Assembly (NCBI RefSeq): GCF_014649995.1
Contig: NZ_BMUC01000004.1
Location: 376,425-440,424, forward strand
Reading direction: 5' to 3'
DNA length: 64,000 bases
Source: Streptomyces griseoflavus
GTDB taxonomy: Bacteria > Actinomycetota > Actinomycetes > Streptomycetales > Streptomycetaceae
Shown: positions 24,641 through 32,802 of the stretch, in pieces
How the letters are laid out: each line of letters opens with the position of its first letter
Position numbering within the stretch: the stretch's first letter is position 1
Notes under the pieces: model-generated
Seen by the model: only the letters and a program-made list of their open reading frames with translations
The model's database searches: none
Told to the model about the DNA's origin: nothing
Position numbers and translations under genes: made by a program

Positions 24641-26128
24641 TCACACGACGAGACTGAGCGCCGCGGCGACCGCGAAGCCGGCCACGGACAGCACGCTCTC
24701 CAGCACCGTCCACGTCTTGAGCGTGTCCCGTTCGCTGATGCCGAAGTACTTGGCGACCATCCAGAAGCCGCCGTCGTTGACGTGCGAGGCGAAGATCGAG
24801 CCCGCCGAGATGGCCATGATGACGAGCGCCACGAACGCCTGCGAGTGGTCGCCCTCGGCCAGCAGCGGGGCCACGATGCCGGCCGTCGTCACGATCGCCA
24901 CCGTCGCCGAGCCCTGCGCGACCCGCAGCACCACGGAGATCAGGTAGGACAGGACGATCACCGGGAGTCCGACGCCGTTGAAGGTGTCGGACAGCGCCTG
25001 GGCGACACCGCTGGCCTTGAGGACGGCGCCGAAGACCCCGCCCGCGCCGACCACCAGCAGGATGTTGCCGACCGGCTTCAGCGAGGACGTGGAGACGGTC
25101 TCCAGGGACTTGCGGGACCAGCCGCGCCGGATGCCCAGCAGGTAGTAGGCGAGGAACAGGGCGAGGGTGAGCGCCACGAACGGGTGGCCGAAGAACTCGA
25201 TGACCGAGCGGAGGGTCGAGGGGTCCAGGGCGATGGAGGAGAACGTCGACGCGAGGATGAGCAGGAGCGGCGTGCCGATGATGCCGAGGACGGTGCCGAG
25301 CGGAACGGGTGTCTCCCGCGGCTCCACGCCCGAGGCGCGCTGCTCGGCGACGACGGCGTCCTTGGCCTCCTGCGCGGCCTCGACCATGTCCTGCGGCACG
25401 GCGACGAAGATGCGCTTGCCGATCCAGGCGGAGTAGACCCAGGCGGCGACGACGGCCGGCAGACCGCAGACGACGCCCATCAGGATGACCCAGCCCAGGT
25501 CGACGTCGAGCAGACCGGCGGCGGCCACCGGGCCCGGGTGCGGGGGCAGGAACGCGTGGGTGACGGACAGGCCGGCGAGCAGGGGGAGGCAGTAGAGCAG
25601 GATCGACTTGCCGGAGCGCTTGGCGGCCGCGTACACGATCGGCGCGAGGACGAAGATGCCGACGTCGAAGAAGACCGGGATGCCGAAGATGAGACCGGTC
25701 AGGCCCATGGCGAGCGGGGCGCGCTTCTCGCCGAACAGGCCGAGCAGCCGGCCGGCCAGCACCTCGGCGCCGCCGCTGACTTCGAGGATCGCGCCGAGCA
25801 TGGTGCCCAGGCCGATGATGATCGCGACATGGCCGAGGATGCCGCCCATGCCGGACTCGATGGTGGACACCGCGTCCGAACGCTGGACCGTGCCGAAGAG
25901 TTCGGTGACCGACAGACCCGCCATCAGGCCGACGGCTATGGAGACGGCGAGCAGCGCCACGAAGGGCTGCAGCCGGACCTTGATGATCAGGAACAGCAGC
26001 AGGGCGATCCCGATGGCGGCGACGGTCAGCAGACCCGCGGTGCCCTCGAGGAAGAGGAGGAGTCCTCCGGTGTGCGGTGGTGCCTCGGCCGGGGCGGAGG
26101 CGGCGAGCGGGAGGAACGGATGGGACAT
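24641..26128 (-). CDS. GntP-family (gluconate/D-serine type) permease
   Basis: 495 aa with about 12-14 hydrophobic helices. GntP features include TIESGMGGILGHVAIIIGLGTMLGAILE, GLIFGIPVFFDVGIFVLAP, HAFLPPHPGPVAAA and SASVAIV-like RVAQGSATVAIVTTAGIVAP. The family includes gluconate/H+ symporters and the D-serine permease DsdX. Its neighbours (RidA, a D-serine-dehydratase-like enzyme and N-acyl-D-amino-acid deacylase) make a D-amino acid substrate plausible, while the PfkB kinase nearby would fit a sugar acid. It is 131 bp downstream of ridA on the same strand. Confidence 0.92.
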   Translation of the reverse strand: MSHPFLPLAASAPAEAPPHTGGLLLFLEGTAGLLTVAAIGIALLLFLIIKVRLQPFVALLAVSIAVGLMAGLSVTELFGTVQRSDAVSTIESGMGGILGHVAIIIGLGTMLGAILEVSGGAEVLAGRLLGLFGEKRAPLAMGLTGLIFGIPVFFDVGIFVLAPIVYAAAKRSGKSILLYCLPLLAGLSVTHAFLPPHPGPVAAAGLLDVDLGWVILMGVVCGLPAVVAAWVYSAWIGKRIFVAVPQDMVEAAQEAKDAVVAEQRASGVEPRETPVPLGTVLGIIGTPLLLILASTFSSIALDPSTLRSVIEFFGHPFVALTLALFLAYYLLGIRRGWSRKSLETVSTSSLKPVGNILLVVGAGGVFGAVLKASGVAQALSDTFNGVGLPVIVLSYLISVVLRVAQGSATVAIVTTAGIVAPLLAEGDHSQAFVALVIMAISAGSIFASHVNDGGFWMVAKYFGISERDTLKTWTVLESVLSVAGFAVAAALSLVV

Positions 26129-26259
26129 TCGGGGGTCCTCTGGGTAACGGCATGGGGCTTTCGGGCAGGGGGGATCGCGGCACGGCGTCCCGGCGGGGTG
26201 CGGGAGACCGTGCCGTGACGACGTACGGCGGTGGGGGGAGGTGGGGTAAGGGGCGCGCG

Positions 26260-26670
26260 TCAGCCGAGGACGGCGAGCGCGTCGATCTCGATGAGGAGGC
26301 CGGCGGGCAGACCGACGTACACGGTCGTGCGGGCGGCGGGCGGCTGGGTGAGGCCCTGCTCCTCGAAGTAGGCGTTGTAGATCTCGTTCATCTCCGCGAA
26401 GTGGTCCACGTCGGTGAGGTAGACGCGGATCATCATCACGTCGTCCCAGCTCGCGCCGCCCTCTTCGAGGATCGCCTTGACGTTGGCGAAGGTCTGGAGC
26501 GTCTGCTCGCGCAGGGTCGGGCCGGCGGGGGTGGGGGCCTTGCCCTCCTCGTGGGGGAGGAAGCCCACCTGGCCGGCGACCTGGAGGATGTTGCCCTTGC
26601 GGACGCCGTGGGAGAACTTCGCGGGCGGGGTGGTGTGGGTGCCGGGGGTGAGCGCGGTCTTCTCGGTCAT
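26260..26670 (-). CDS. RidA-family enamine/imine deaminase
   Basis: 136 aa. Family motifs are GNILQVAGQVGF, ASWDDVMMIRVYLTDVDHFAEMN and the signature PPAARTTVYVGLPAGLLIEIDALAV with the conserved substrate-binding Arg. RidA hydrolyses 2-aminoacrylate and related enamines formed by PLP-dependent dehydratases. This fits the nearby D-serine-dehydratase-like gene. Its ATG overlaps the IclR stop (ATGA), so the two are coupled. Confidence 0.93.
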   Translation of the reverse strand: MTEKTALTPGTHTTPPAKFSHGVRKGNILQVAGQVGFLPHEEGKAPTPAGPTLREQTLQTFANVKAILEEGGASWDDVMMIRVYLTDVDHFAEMNEIYNAYFEEQGLTQPPAARTTVYVGLPAGLLIEIDALAVLG

Positions 26671-27431
26671 GCGGGGGTGTCCTTCACTGGGGTTCTGCCG
26701 GAGTACTCGCCGCTGATCGCGTCCGCCGTACGGCGCACCAGCGGGAGCAGGGTGAGGAGTTCGTCGGCGGAGACGACGACGTTCGGCGCGGACACCGACA
26801 TCGCGGCGACCACCCGGCCGTCGGCGCCGCGGATCGGCGCGGCGACGCAGTTGATGGACTCCTCGTGGCCACCGAGGTCGGTGGCCCAGCCCTGTTCGCG
26901 CACCTTGGCCAGTTCCTGGAGGAACGCGCCGGCGTGGGGCGTCGAACGGGACGTGTACATGGGGTAGTCGAGCTTCTCCGCGAGGGCGCGGCGTTCGTGC
27001 TCGGGCAGGTCGGCGAGGAGGAGCTTGGCGACGGCCGCGACGGTGATCGCCACCGGCTTGCCGATCCGGGAGTACATGCGGACCGGGTAGCGGCTCTCCA
27101 CCTTGTCGATGTAGAGGACCTCGTTCTCCTCGTACACGGCGAGGTGGACGGTGTGTCCGCAGCTCTCGTTGAGGCGTACGAGGTGGGCGTGGGCGATCTC
27201 CCGCACGTCGAGGTTCTCCATCGCCTCCTGGGCGAGGGCGAAGAGGCGCGCGCCCAGGCGGTAGCGCTGGTCGGACTGGCGGTAGACCATGCCGTGCTCG
27301 TGCAGGGTGCGCAGCAGGCGCAGGGCGGTGGACTTGTGCACGCCCAGGCGGTCGGCGACCTGGCCGAGGTCGGCGGGGCCCTCCGCGAGCAGCGGGAGGA
27401 TGCTCAGGGCGCGGTCTACGGTCTGGCTCAT
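26667..27431 (-). CDS. IclR-family transcriptional regulator
   Basis: 254 aa. The N-terminal winged HTH (residues about 3-60) reads RALSILPLLAEGPADLGQVADRLGVHKSTALRLLRTL. The C-terminal effector domain spans about 75-240, with AVYEENEVLYIDKVES and ESINCVAAPIRGADGRVVAAMSVSAP. It sits between the kinase (ATGA overlap at 27428-27431) and ridA (overlap at 26667-26670). It is the best candidate to bind the palindrome at 28607-28627 and control both arms of the divergon. Confidence 0.94.
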   Translation of the reverse strand: MSQTVDRALSILPLLAEGPADLGQVADRLGVHKSTALRLLRTLHEHGMVYRQSDQRYRLGARLFALAQEAMENLDVREIAHAHLVRLNESCGHTVHLAVYEENEVLYIDKVESRYPVRMYSRIGKPVAITVAAVAKLLLADLPEHERRALAEKLDYPMYTSRSTPHAGAFLQELAKVREQGWATDLGGHEESINCVAAPIRGADGRVVAAMSVSAPNVVVSADELLTLLPLVRRTADAISGEYSGRTPVKDTPA

Positions 27432-28510
27432 GGGGTGCGTGCCTCCTTCTCGGTCCCCGGGTGTTCTTCGGCTCGTGTCCAGCCGGGGCCGAGTCGCAGT
27501 CTCCCCCACGCGGTGTCGTCGAGAGCGGCGAGGCGGTCGGCGCGGTCGCGGGCGGGGGGTGCGGCGAGGTCGCCGGGGGCGGTGAGGACGGCTGCCGCGG
27601 TGAGGTGGCCGTGGCGGAGGCGGTCGCGTACGGGCAGGCCCCTCAGGGTCGCCGAGAGGAAGCCGGCGGCGAAGGCGTCGCCGGCCCCGACGGCGGCGAC
27701 GACGTCGACGTGCAGGGCGGGCACGAAGGTCGCGGTGCCGTCCGCGTCCTCGCCCGGGAGGCCGTCGGTGTCCTTGGCGAAGGCGACCGCTCCGCCCTTG
27801 CCCTGCTTGACGACCACGATCCCGGGTTCGGGCAGGGCCTGACGGACCGCGCGGGCGCCGTGCAGCCCCCATGCCTCGCGCGCCTCGTCGTCGCCGACGA
27901 AGACGATGTCCGCCCCGCGCGCCAGTTCCAGCAGGACCTCCGGGCCGTGGCCGTCGTTCCACAGGCCCGGGCGGTGGTTGACGTCGAAGGAGATCAGGGG
28001 GCGGCCGGGGCGGGGGGCGGTCAGTTCCCGCATGAGGGCCAGGCAGCCGGGGGAGAGCGCCGCCGTGATGCCGGACAGGTGCAGGACGCGTCCGGCGCGC
28101 ACGGCGGCCGGGTCCACGCCGGACGGTGACATGGCGGAGGCCGCCGAGCCCGCCCGGTAGTAGGCGACCTCGTGGGCGTCCGTCGAGCGGTCGCCCGCCG
28201 TGCGGAAGTAGATGCCGGTCGGGCGGGCGGGGTCGCGGCGGACGTGCGACACGTCCACCCCGTATCCGCCGATCGTCTCGACGAGGTGGTCCCCGAAGCC
28301 GTCGGCGCCGACGCTGCTGATCCACCGGGTGGTGTGTCCGGCCGCCGCGAGGACGCACGCCACGTTGGACTCCGCGCCGCCGATGCCCCGGTCGAAGGAG
28401 GGGACGTCGGCGAGGCGGCCCGGCCGGGAGGGCCGGAACGTCACCATGGACTCGCCGAGCGCGACGACGTCCACGACGTCGGGGGCGTTGCCGGCTGCGG
28501 TGGCGGTCAC
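27428..28510 (-). CDS. PfkB-family carbohydrate kinase (KDG-kinase-like)
   Basis: 360 aa. The N-terminal signature is ALGESMVTFRP with FDRGIGGAESNVACVLAAAGH; the C-terminal one is AAVGAGDAFAAGFLSATLRG with the catalytic Asp. A Val replaces the usual Thr just before GAGD. It resembles 2-keto-3-deoxygluconate and ribose-type kinases; the true sugar is unknown. It is first gene of the leftward arm, starting 60-140 bp from the operator. A sugar kinase within a D-amino-acid locus is unexplained. Confidence 0.88.
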   Translation of the reverse strand: MTATAAGNAPDVVDVVALGESMVTFRPSRPGRLADVPSFDRGIGGAESNVACVLAAAGHTTRWISSVGADGFGDHLVETIGGYGVDVSHVRRDPARPTGIYFRTAGDRSTDAHEVAYYRAGSAASAMSPSGVDPAAVRAGRVLHLSGITAALSPGCLALMRELTAPRPGRPLISFDVNHRPGLWNDGHGPEVLLELARGADIVFVGDDEAREAWGLHGARAVRQALPEPGIVVVKQGKGGAVAFAKDTDGLPGEDADGTATFVPALHVDVVAAVGAGDAFAAGFLSATLRGLPVRDRLRHGHLTAAAVLTAPGDLAAPPARDRADRLAALDDTAWGRLRLGPGWTRAEEHPGTEKEARTP

Positions 28511-28594
28511 GATGGCGGGGCTCCTCGTCTGCTGCGGGGCGGGGCGGTGTCCGTTGACCCCGCGTTGGCCGAGATGTTAGACAGCGGTAAGCGA

Positions 28595-28627
28595 TATACG
28601 CAACGAGTGTTGCAAACAGTGCAACAC
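28595..28627. promoter_or_regulatory. Probable IclR operator between the divergent catabolic arms
   Basis: GTGTTGCA (28607-28614) and TGCAACAC (28620-28627) are perfect 8-bp arms around AACAG. A second overlapping dyad, GCAAC gagt GTTGC, lies at 28600-28613, giving three half-sites in a row. For the leftward arm, TTGCGT and TAACAT (plus-strand acgcaa and atgtta) are spaced 18 bp and lie next to these sites. Confidence 0.75.
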
Positions 28628-28647
28628 CGCTGATCAGGGAGGCTCCG

Positions 28648-29913
28648 ATGGTCCTCGACGCTCTCAACCACCTCGCCGGGGAACGGGTGGACCACCGCTT
28701 CAAGGGCCTCCCGCCGGACGCCGAGGGCCTGACCGTCGGCGAGCTGGCCGCCCAGCGCCGCAACCTCTTCACCGACGGCTTCACCACCCCCGTGCTCGCG
28801 CTCTCCGCGGAGCGCCTGGAGCACAACCTGAGGCTGATGGAGACGTACGCCGCCCGGCACGGTCTCGCCTTCGCCCCGCACGGCAAGACGTCCATGGCCC
28901 CCCAGCTCTTCCACCGCCAGATCGCGCACGGGGCCTGGGGCATCACCCTCGCGGTGCCGCACCAGGTGCGGGTGGCCCGGGCGTACGGGATCCAGCGGGT
29001 CTTCCTCGCCAACGAGCTGGTGGACGCGGCGGCCCTGCGCTGGATCGCCGCCGAGCTGGACGCCGACCCCGCATTCCGGTTCCTCTGCTACGTCGACTCC
29101 GTGCGCGGGGTGGAGCTGATGGACTCGGCCCTCGCCGGCGTGTCCCGTCCCGTGGACGTCGTCGTCGAGCTGGCCGCGGGCGAGGGCGCCCGCACCGGTG
29201 CGCGGACCGAGGCCGAGTGCGCCGCCGTCGCCGACGCCGTGGCAGGCGCCCGGTCGCTGCGGCTGGCCGGGGTCGCCGGGTACGAGGGCGAGGTGCCGCG
29301 GGCGGACCCGGAGCGGGTGCGCGCCTGGCTGCGGCGGCTGGTGTCGCTCGCCGTCGACTTCGACGAGGCGGGGCGGTTCACCGGACTCGACGAGATCGTG
29401 GTGAGCGCCGGCGGCAGCGCCTGGTTCGACGCCGTCGCGGACGTCTTCGCCGGCATCCCGGACCTCTCGGCGCCCGTCCTGAAGTTGCTGCGCTCGGGGG
29501 CGTACGTGTCGCACGACGACGGCCACTACCGGGAGCTGACGCCCTTCAACCGGGTGCCGGAGGAGGGGGCGCTGGAGCCGGCGTTCCGGCTGTGGACCCA
29601 GGTGGTGTCCCGCCCCTCCCCCGAGCAGGCGTTCACCAACGCCGGCAAGCGGGACGCGGCCTACGACCTCGACCTGCCGTTCGCCCAGGTGGTCCGCCGG
29701 GACGGTGCCGAGCGCCCGGCGGACGGGATCTCGGTGACCGGTCTGTCCGACCAGCACGCGTGGCTGCGGACCACCGGGGAGGCCGGTCTGGAGGTGGGAG
29801 ACTGGGTGGGACTCGGTCTGTCGCACCCCTGCACGTCGTTCGACAAGTGGGTGCTCATCCCCGTGGCCGAGGCCGACGGCACGGTGGTCGACTACATCCG
29901 CACGTTCTTCTAG
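28648..29913 (+). CDS. D-serine dehydratase-like / D-threonine aldolase-like PLP enzyme (alanine racemase fold)
   Basis: 421 aa from ATG 28648 with GGGAGG upstream. The N-terminal PLP barrel has FTTPVLALSAERLEHNL, with K80 in FAPHGKTSM as the likely PLP lysine. The C-terminal beta domain contains GLGLSHPCTSFDKW, which is the His/Cys zinc motif typical of DSD1/D-threonine aldolase proteins. Such enzymes deaminate D-serine or D-threonine, or cleave beta-hydroxy D-amino acids. It is 11 bp upstream of the deacylase and likely works after it. Confidence 0.9.
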   Translation: MVLDALNHLAGERVDHRFKGLPPDAEGLTVGELAAQRRNLFTDGFTTPVLALSAERLEHNLRLMETYAARHGLAFAPHGKTSMAPQLFHRQIAHGAWGITLAVPHQVRVARAYGIQRVFLANELVDAAALRWIAAELDADPAFRFLCYVDSVRGVELMDSALAGVSRPVDVVVELAAGEGARTGARTEAECAAVADAVAGARSLRLAGVAGYEGEVPRADPERVRAWLRRLVSLAVDFDEAGRFTGLDEIVVSAGGSAWFDAVADVFAGIPDLSAPVLKLLRSGAYVSHDDGHYRELTPFNRVPEEGALEPAFRLWTQVVSRPSPEQAFTNAGKRDAAYDLDLPFAQVVRRDGAERPADGISVTGLSDQHAWLRTTGEAGLEVGDWVGLGLSHPCTSFDKWVLIPVAEADGTVVDYIRTFF

Positions 29914-29924
29914 GAGGCCGGCGC

Positions 29925-31535
29925 ATGGAAGAGCTCGTCATCCGGGACGCGGACGTCGTGGACGGCTCCGGCGACCCGTCGTACCGCGCGGACGTGGTCG
30001 TCGACGGCGGCCGCGTCGTCTCCATCGTGAAGGAGGCGGCGGCCGCGGGCTGTCAGCGCCCGAAGGCCCGCCGTGAACTGGACGCCGAGGGGCTGGTGCT
30101 GGCCCCCGGCTTCATCGACATGCACGCCCACAGCGATCTGGCGCTGCTGCGCGACCCCGACCACAGCGCCAAGGCCGCGCAGGGCGTCACCCTCGAAGTG
30201 CTCGGCCAGGACGGGCTGTCGTACGCCCCGGTCGACGACCGCACGCTCGGCGAGGTGCGGCGGGCGATCGCCGGCTGGAACGGCCCGGGCGACGACATCG
30301 ACTTCGACTGGCGGTCGGTCGGCGAGTACCTGGACCGGCTCGACCGGGGCATCGCGGTCAACGCCGCCTACCTGATCCCGCAGGGCACGGTCCGGGCGCT
30401 CGTCGTCGGCTGGGAGGACCGTGCGGCCACGCCCGAAGAGCTGGACCGGATGCGGCGGTTGGTCGCCGAGGGCATGGAGCAGGGCGCGGTCGGCATGTCG
30501 TCGGGGCTGACGTACACGCCCGGCATGTACGCCCAGGGGGCCGAACTGACCGAGCTGTGCCGGGTGGTGGCGTCCTACGGCGGCTACTACTGCCCGCACC
30601 ACCGCTCCTACGGGGCGGGCGCGCTGGAGGCGTACGAGGAGATGGTGGCGCTGACGCGGGAGGCGGGCTGTCCGCTGCACCTCGCGCACGCGACGATGAA
30701 CTTCGGCGTGAACAGGGGCCGAGCGCCCGAGCTGCTGTCCCTCCTGGACGACGCCCTGGACGCGGGCGCGGACATCAGCCTCGACACCTACCCCTACACC
30801 CCCGGCTGCACCACCCTGGTGGCGCTGCTGCCGAGCTGGGCGAGCGAGGGCGGCCCGGAGGAGACCCTGCGGCGCCTCGCGGACGAGGAGACCGCCGAAC
30901 GCGTCCGGCACCATCTGGAGGTCACCGGCTCGGACGGCTGCCACGGCGTGCCCGTGGAGTGGGAGACCATCGAGATCTCGGGCGTCGGCGACCCGGCGCT
31001 CGGCGGGTACGTGGGCCGTACGGTCCTGGAGTCGGCGCGGGAGCGCGGCGAGTCGCCGTGGGCGGTCGCACGGGAACTGCTGCTGAAGGACAGGCTCGCC
31101 CCGACGATCCTCCAGCACGTCGGCCACGAGGAGAACGTCCGGGCGATCATGCGGCACCGGGTGCACACCGGCGGCTCGGACGGCATCCTCCAGGGCGCCA
31201 AGCCGCACCCGCGCGCGTACGGCACGTTCCCGCACTACCTCGGTCACTACGTGCGCGAGCTGGGGGTGCTGTCGCTGGAGGAGTGCGTCGCGCACCTGAC
31301 CGCGCGCCCGGCGGCGCGGCTGCGGCTGCCGGACCGGGGGCTGGTCCGGGAGGGGTACAAGGCGGACCTGGTGCTGTTCGACCCGGCGACGGTGGCCGCG
31401 GGGTCGACCTTCGCCGAGCCGCGGACGCTGCCGACGGGCATCCCGTACGTGCTGGTCGACGGGCGGTTCGTGATCGAGGACGGGCGGCGCACCGACGCGC
31501 TGGCGGGCCGGGCGGTCCGCGGGACTCCCCGCTGA
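29925..31535 (+). CDS. N-acyl-D-amino-acid deacylase (amidohydrolase superfamily)
   Basis: 536 aa; TAGGAGG overlaps the previous stop and ATG is at 29925. It has a metal HxH in GFIDMHAHSD (about residue 66), His ligands in YCPHHRSYG and CPLHLAHATMN, and Asp in HTGGSDGILQGAKPHPRAYG. In the classical D-aminoacylase a Cys occurs in GNCGFS; here the segment is GQDGLSYAP with Asp. It releases free D-amino acids from N-acyl forms. From memory, an S. coelicolor protein (Sco4986) of this type has been shown to do so; orthology was not tested here. Coupled to the PLP enzyme. Confidence 0.92.
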   Translation: MEELVIRDADVVDGSGDPSYRADVVVDGGRVVSIVKEAAAAGCQRPKARRELDAEGLVLAPGFIDMHAHSDLALLRDPDHSAKAAQGVTLEVLGQDGLSYAPVDDRTLGEVRRAIAGWNGPGDDIDFDWRSVGEYLDRLDRGIAVNAAYLIPQGTVRALVVGWEDRAATPEELDRMRRLVAEGMEQGAVGMSSGLTYTPGMYAQGAELTELCRVVASYGGYYCPHHRSYGAGALEAYEEMVALTREAGCPLHLAHATMNFGVNRGRAPELLSLLDDALDAGADISLDTYPYTPGCTTLVALLPSWASEGGPEETLRRLADEETAERVRHHLEVTGSDGCHGVPVEWETIEISGVGDPALGGYVGRTVLESARERGESPWAVARELLLKDRLAPTILQHVGHEENVRAIMRHRVHTGGSDGILQGAKPHPRAYGTFPHYLGHYVRELGVLSLEECVAHLTARPAARLRLPDRGLVREGYKADLVLFDPATVAAGSTFAEPRTLPTGIPYVLVDGRFVIEDGRRTDALAGRAVRGTPR

Positions 31536-31553
31536 CCGCCCGCCCCTCCCCGT

Positions 31554-32489
31554 CTACGGCTTGGGGACCGCGCAGCCGCTCGCGCTCAGGGTGAGCCGGT
31601 TGTCCGCGCCGAAGCAGGCGGGGAACAGGTGGGTCTGCTGGGCGTAGTTGATGCCCCGGCGGACCGTGACGGTGCCCTTCTCGTCGACCTCGCACGGGTT
31701 GTTGACCGTGCAGCGCTCACCGTCCTCGTTGCCGGTGTTGTTGACCGCGACCACCCGGCCGGTGGCGTGGTCGACGACCGGTGAGCCGGAGGTGCCGCCG
31801 ATGGTGTCGCAGGCGGAGGTGTAACGGACCGAGTCCTTCCAGGTCCAGTCGCCCTCCTTCAAGCGGTGGGCGAACCCGTCGACGGAGCAGGTGTAGATCC
31901 GCTTCCAGTAGCCGGAGACCACGCTGATGGCCGTGCCGGCCGCCGGGCGGGTGCCGCTCAGCGTCAGCGCGTCGATGCCGTAGGCGCTCTTGATCTGCGC
32001 GTACGTCGTGCCGAGCCGGTAGATCGCGGCGTCCGTGTCCGTCATGGTCGCGTAGACGAGCCGGTTGGCGCGCAGGGTGGCGACCTTGGTGCCGGAGGAG
32101 TTCAGCAGGCCGAAGCTGCGGCTGGAGGCGCGGTCGACGAGGACCTGGCCGGGCGCGGGGAAGCCGCTCTCCAGGCAGTGGCCGTTGGTCAGCACGAGCG
32201 CGGGGTCGTCGGCCTGTGAGCCGGGCATCCGGACGAGGGAGCCGGAGCAGTTGCTGAGCGAGACGGTGCCGGCGAAGTTCACCGCGGCGGCCTTCGGCGC
32301 GACGAGTGCGGACAGGGCGTCCGCCGCGGCCCCGGCCGTGTCGTCGACGACATCCGTCAGCGACACGGCCGGGACCGCGTCCGTGGCCGTATCCGCGCCC
32401 GTGGGGGAAGGCGCGGAGGCGACCGCGGGGGCCGCGCCCGCCCCGGCGAGGGCCAGGGCACAGAGCGCGACGACGAGAGGTTTTCTCAT
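31554..32489 (-). CDS. Secreted trypsin-like serine protease
   Basis: 311 aa from ATG 32489 with GAGGGG upstream. The signal peptide is RKPLVVALCALALAGAGAAPAVA, followed by a propeptide-like stretch of about 50 residues. The triad is His in LTNGHCLES, Asp in TDTDAAIYRLG and Ser in GGTSGSPVVD. Cys pairs (SLSNCSGS/NGHCLES, IYTCSVD/TSACDT, GERCTVNNPCEV, PACFGAD/ASGCAV) suggest several disulphides. The substrate is unknown. It is convergent with the deacylase, 18 bp apart. Confidence 0.93.
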   Translation of the reverse strand: MRKPLVVALCALALAGAGAAPAVASAPSPTGADTATDAVPAVSLTDVVDDTAGAAADALSALVAPKAAAVNFAGTVSLSNCSGSLVRMPGSQADDPALVLTNGHCLESGFPAPGQVLVDRASSRSFGLLNSSGTKVATLRANRLVYATMTDTDAAIYRLGTTYAQIKSAYGIDALTLSGTRPAAGTAISVVSGYWKRIYTCSVDGFAHRLKEGDWTWKDSVRYTSACDTIGGTSGSPVVDHATGRVVAVNNTGNEDGERCTVNNPCEVDEKGTVTVRRGINYAQQTHLFPACFGADNRLTLSASGCAVPKP

Positions 32490-32802
32490 GGGGGTCCCCT
32501 CAATGCGGCATCGGGCGGCCGGACCTCCGGCCACCCACGAAGTTGTCATGCGCATTCTCAGCACGTCGGGGACGAGCGGGCAAGGACGCGTTTCACGACC
32601 GGCGGCAGCGCCCGCCGGGGCGCCCCCAGGGTCGCCCGGTTCCGCGGGGAAAGGGGCGCCCGGCGCGGGGAGGCCCGGTGTGGAAGTGGTGGAGGCCCGC
32701 GCCCCCGCGCGGGACCCCCGGAGACATAACCACCCGAATCGACGCGTCTCGCGTGGCGGAAAACACGGCCCGAAGGGCCATACCGGGCCGTAAGCTCCCA
32801 CC
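32490..32802. other. Divergent intergenic region, protease / aminotransferase
   Basis: 313 bp without a gene. A GGCCCgaaGGGCC hairpin lies at 32768-32780. TAAGCT at 32791-32796 is spaced to start transcription at about the ATG at 32803, which has no ribosome site; the aminotransferase is therefore probably leaderless. No clear -35 box was found. Confidence 0.55.
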
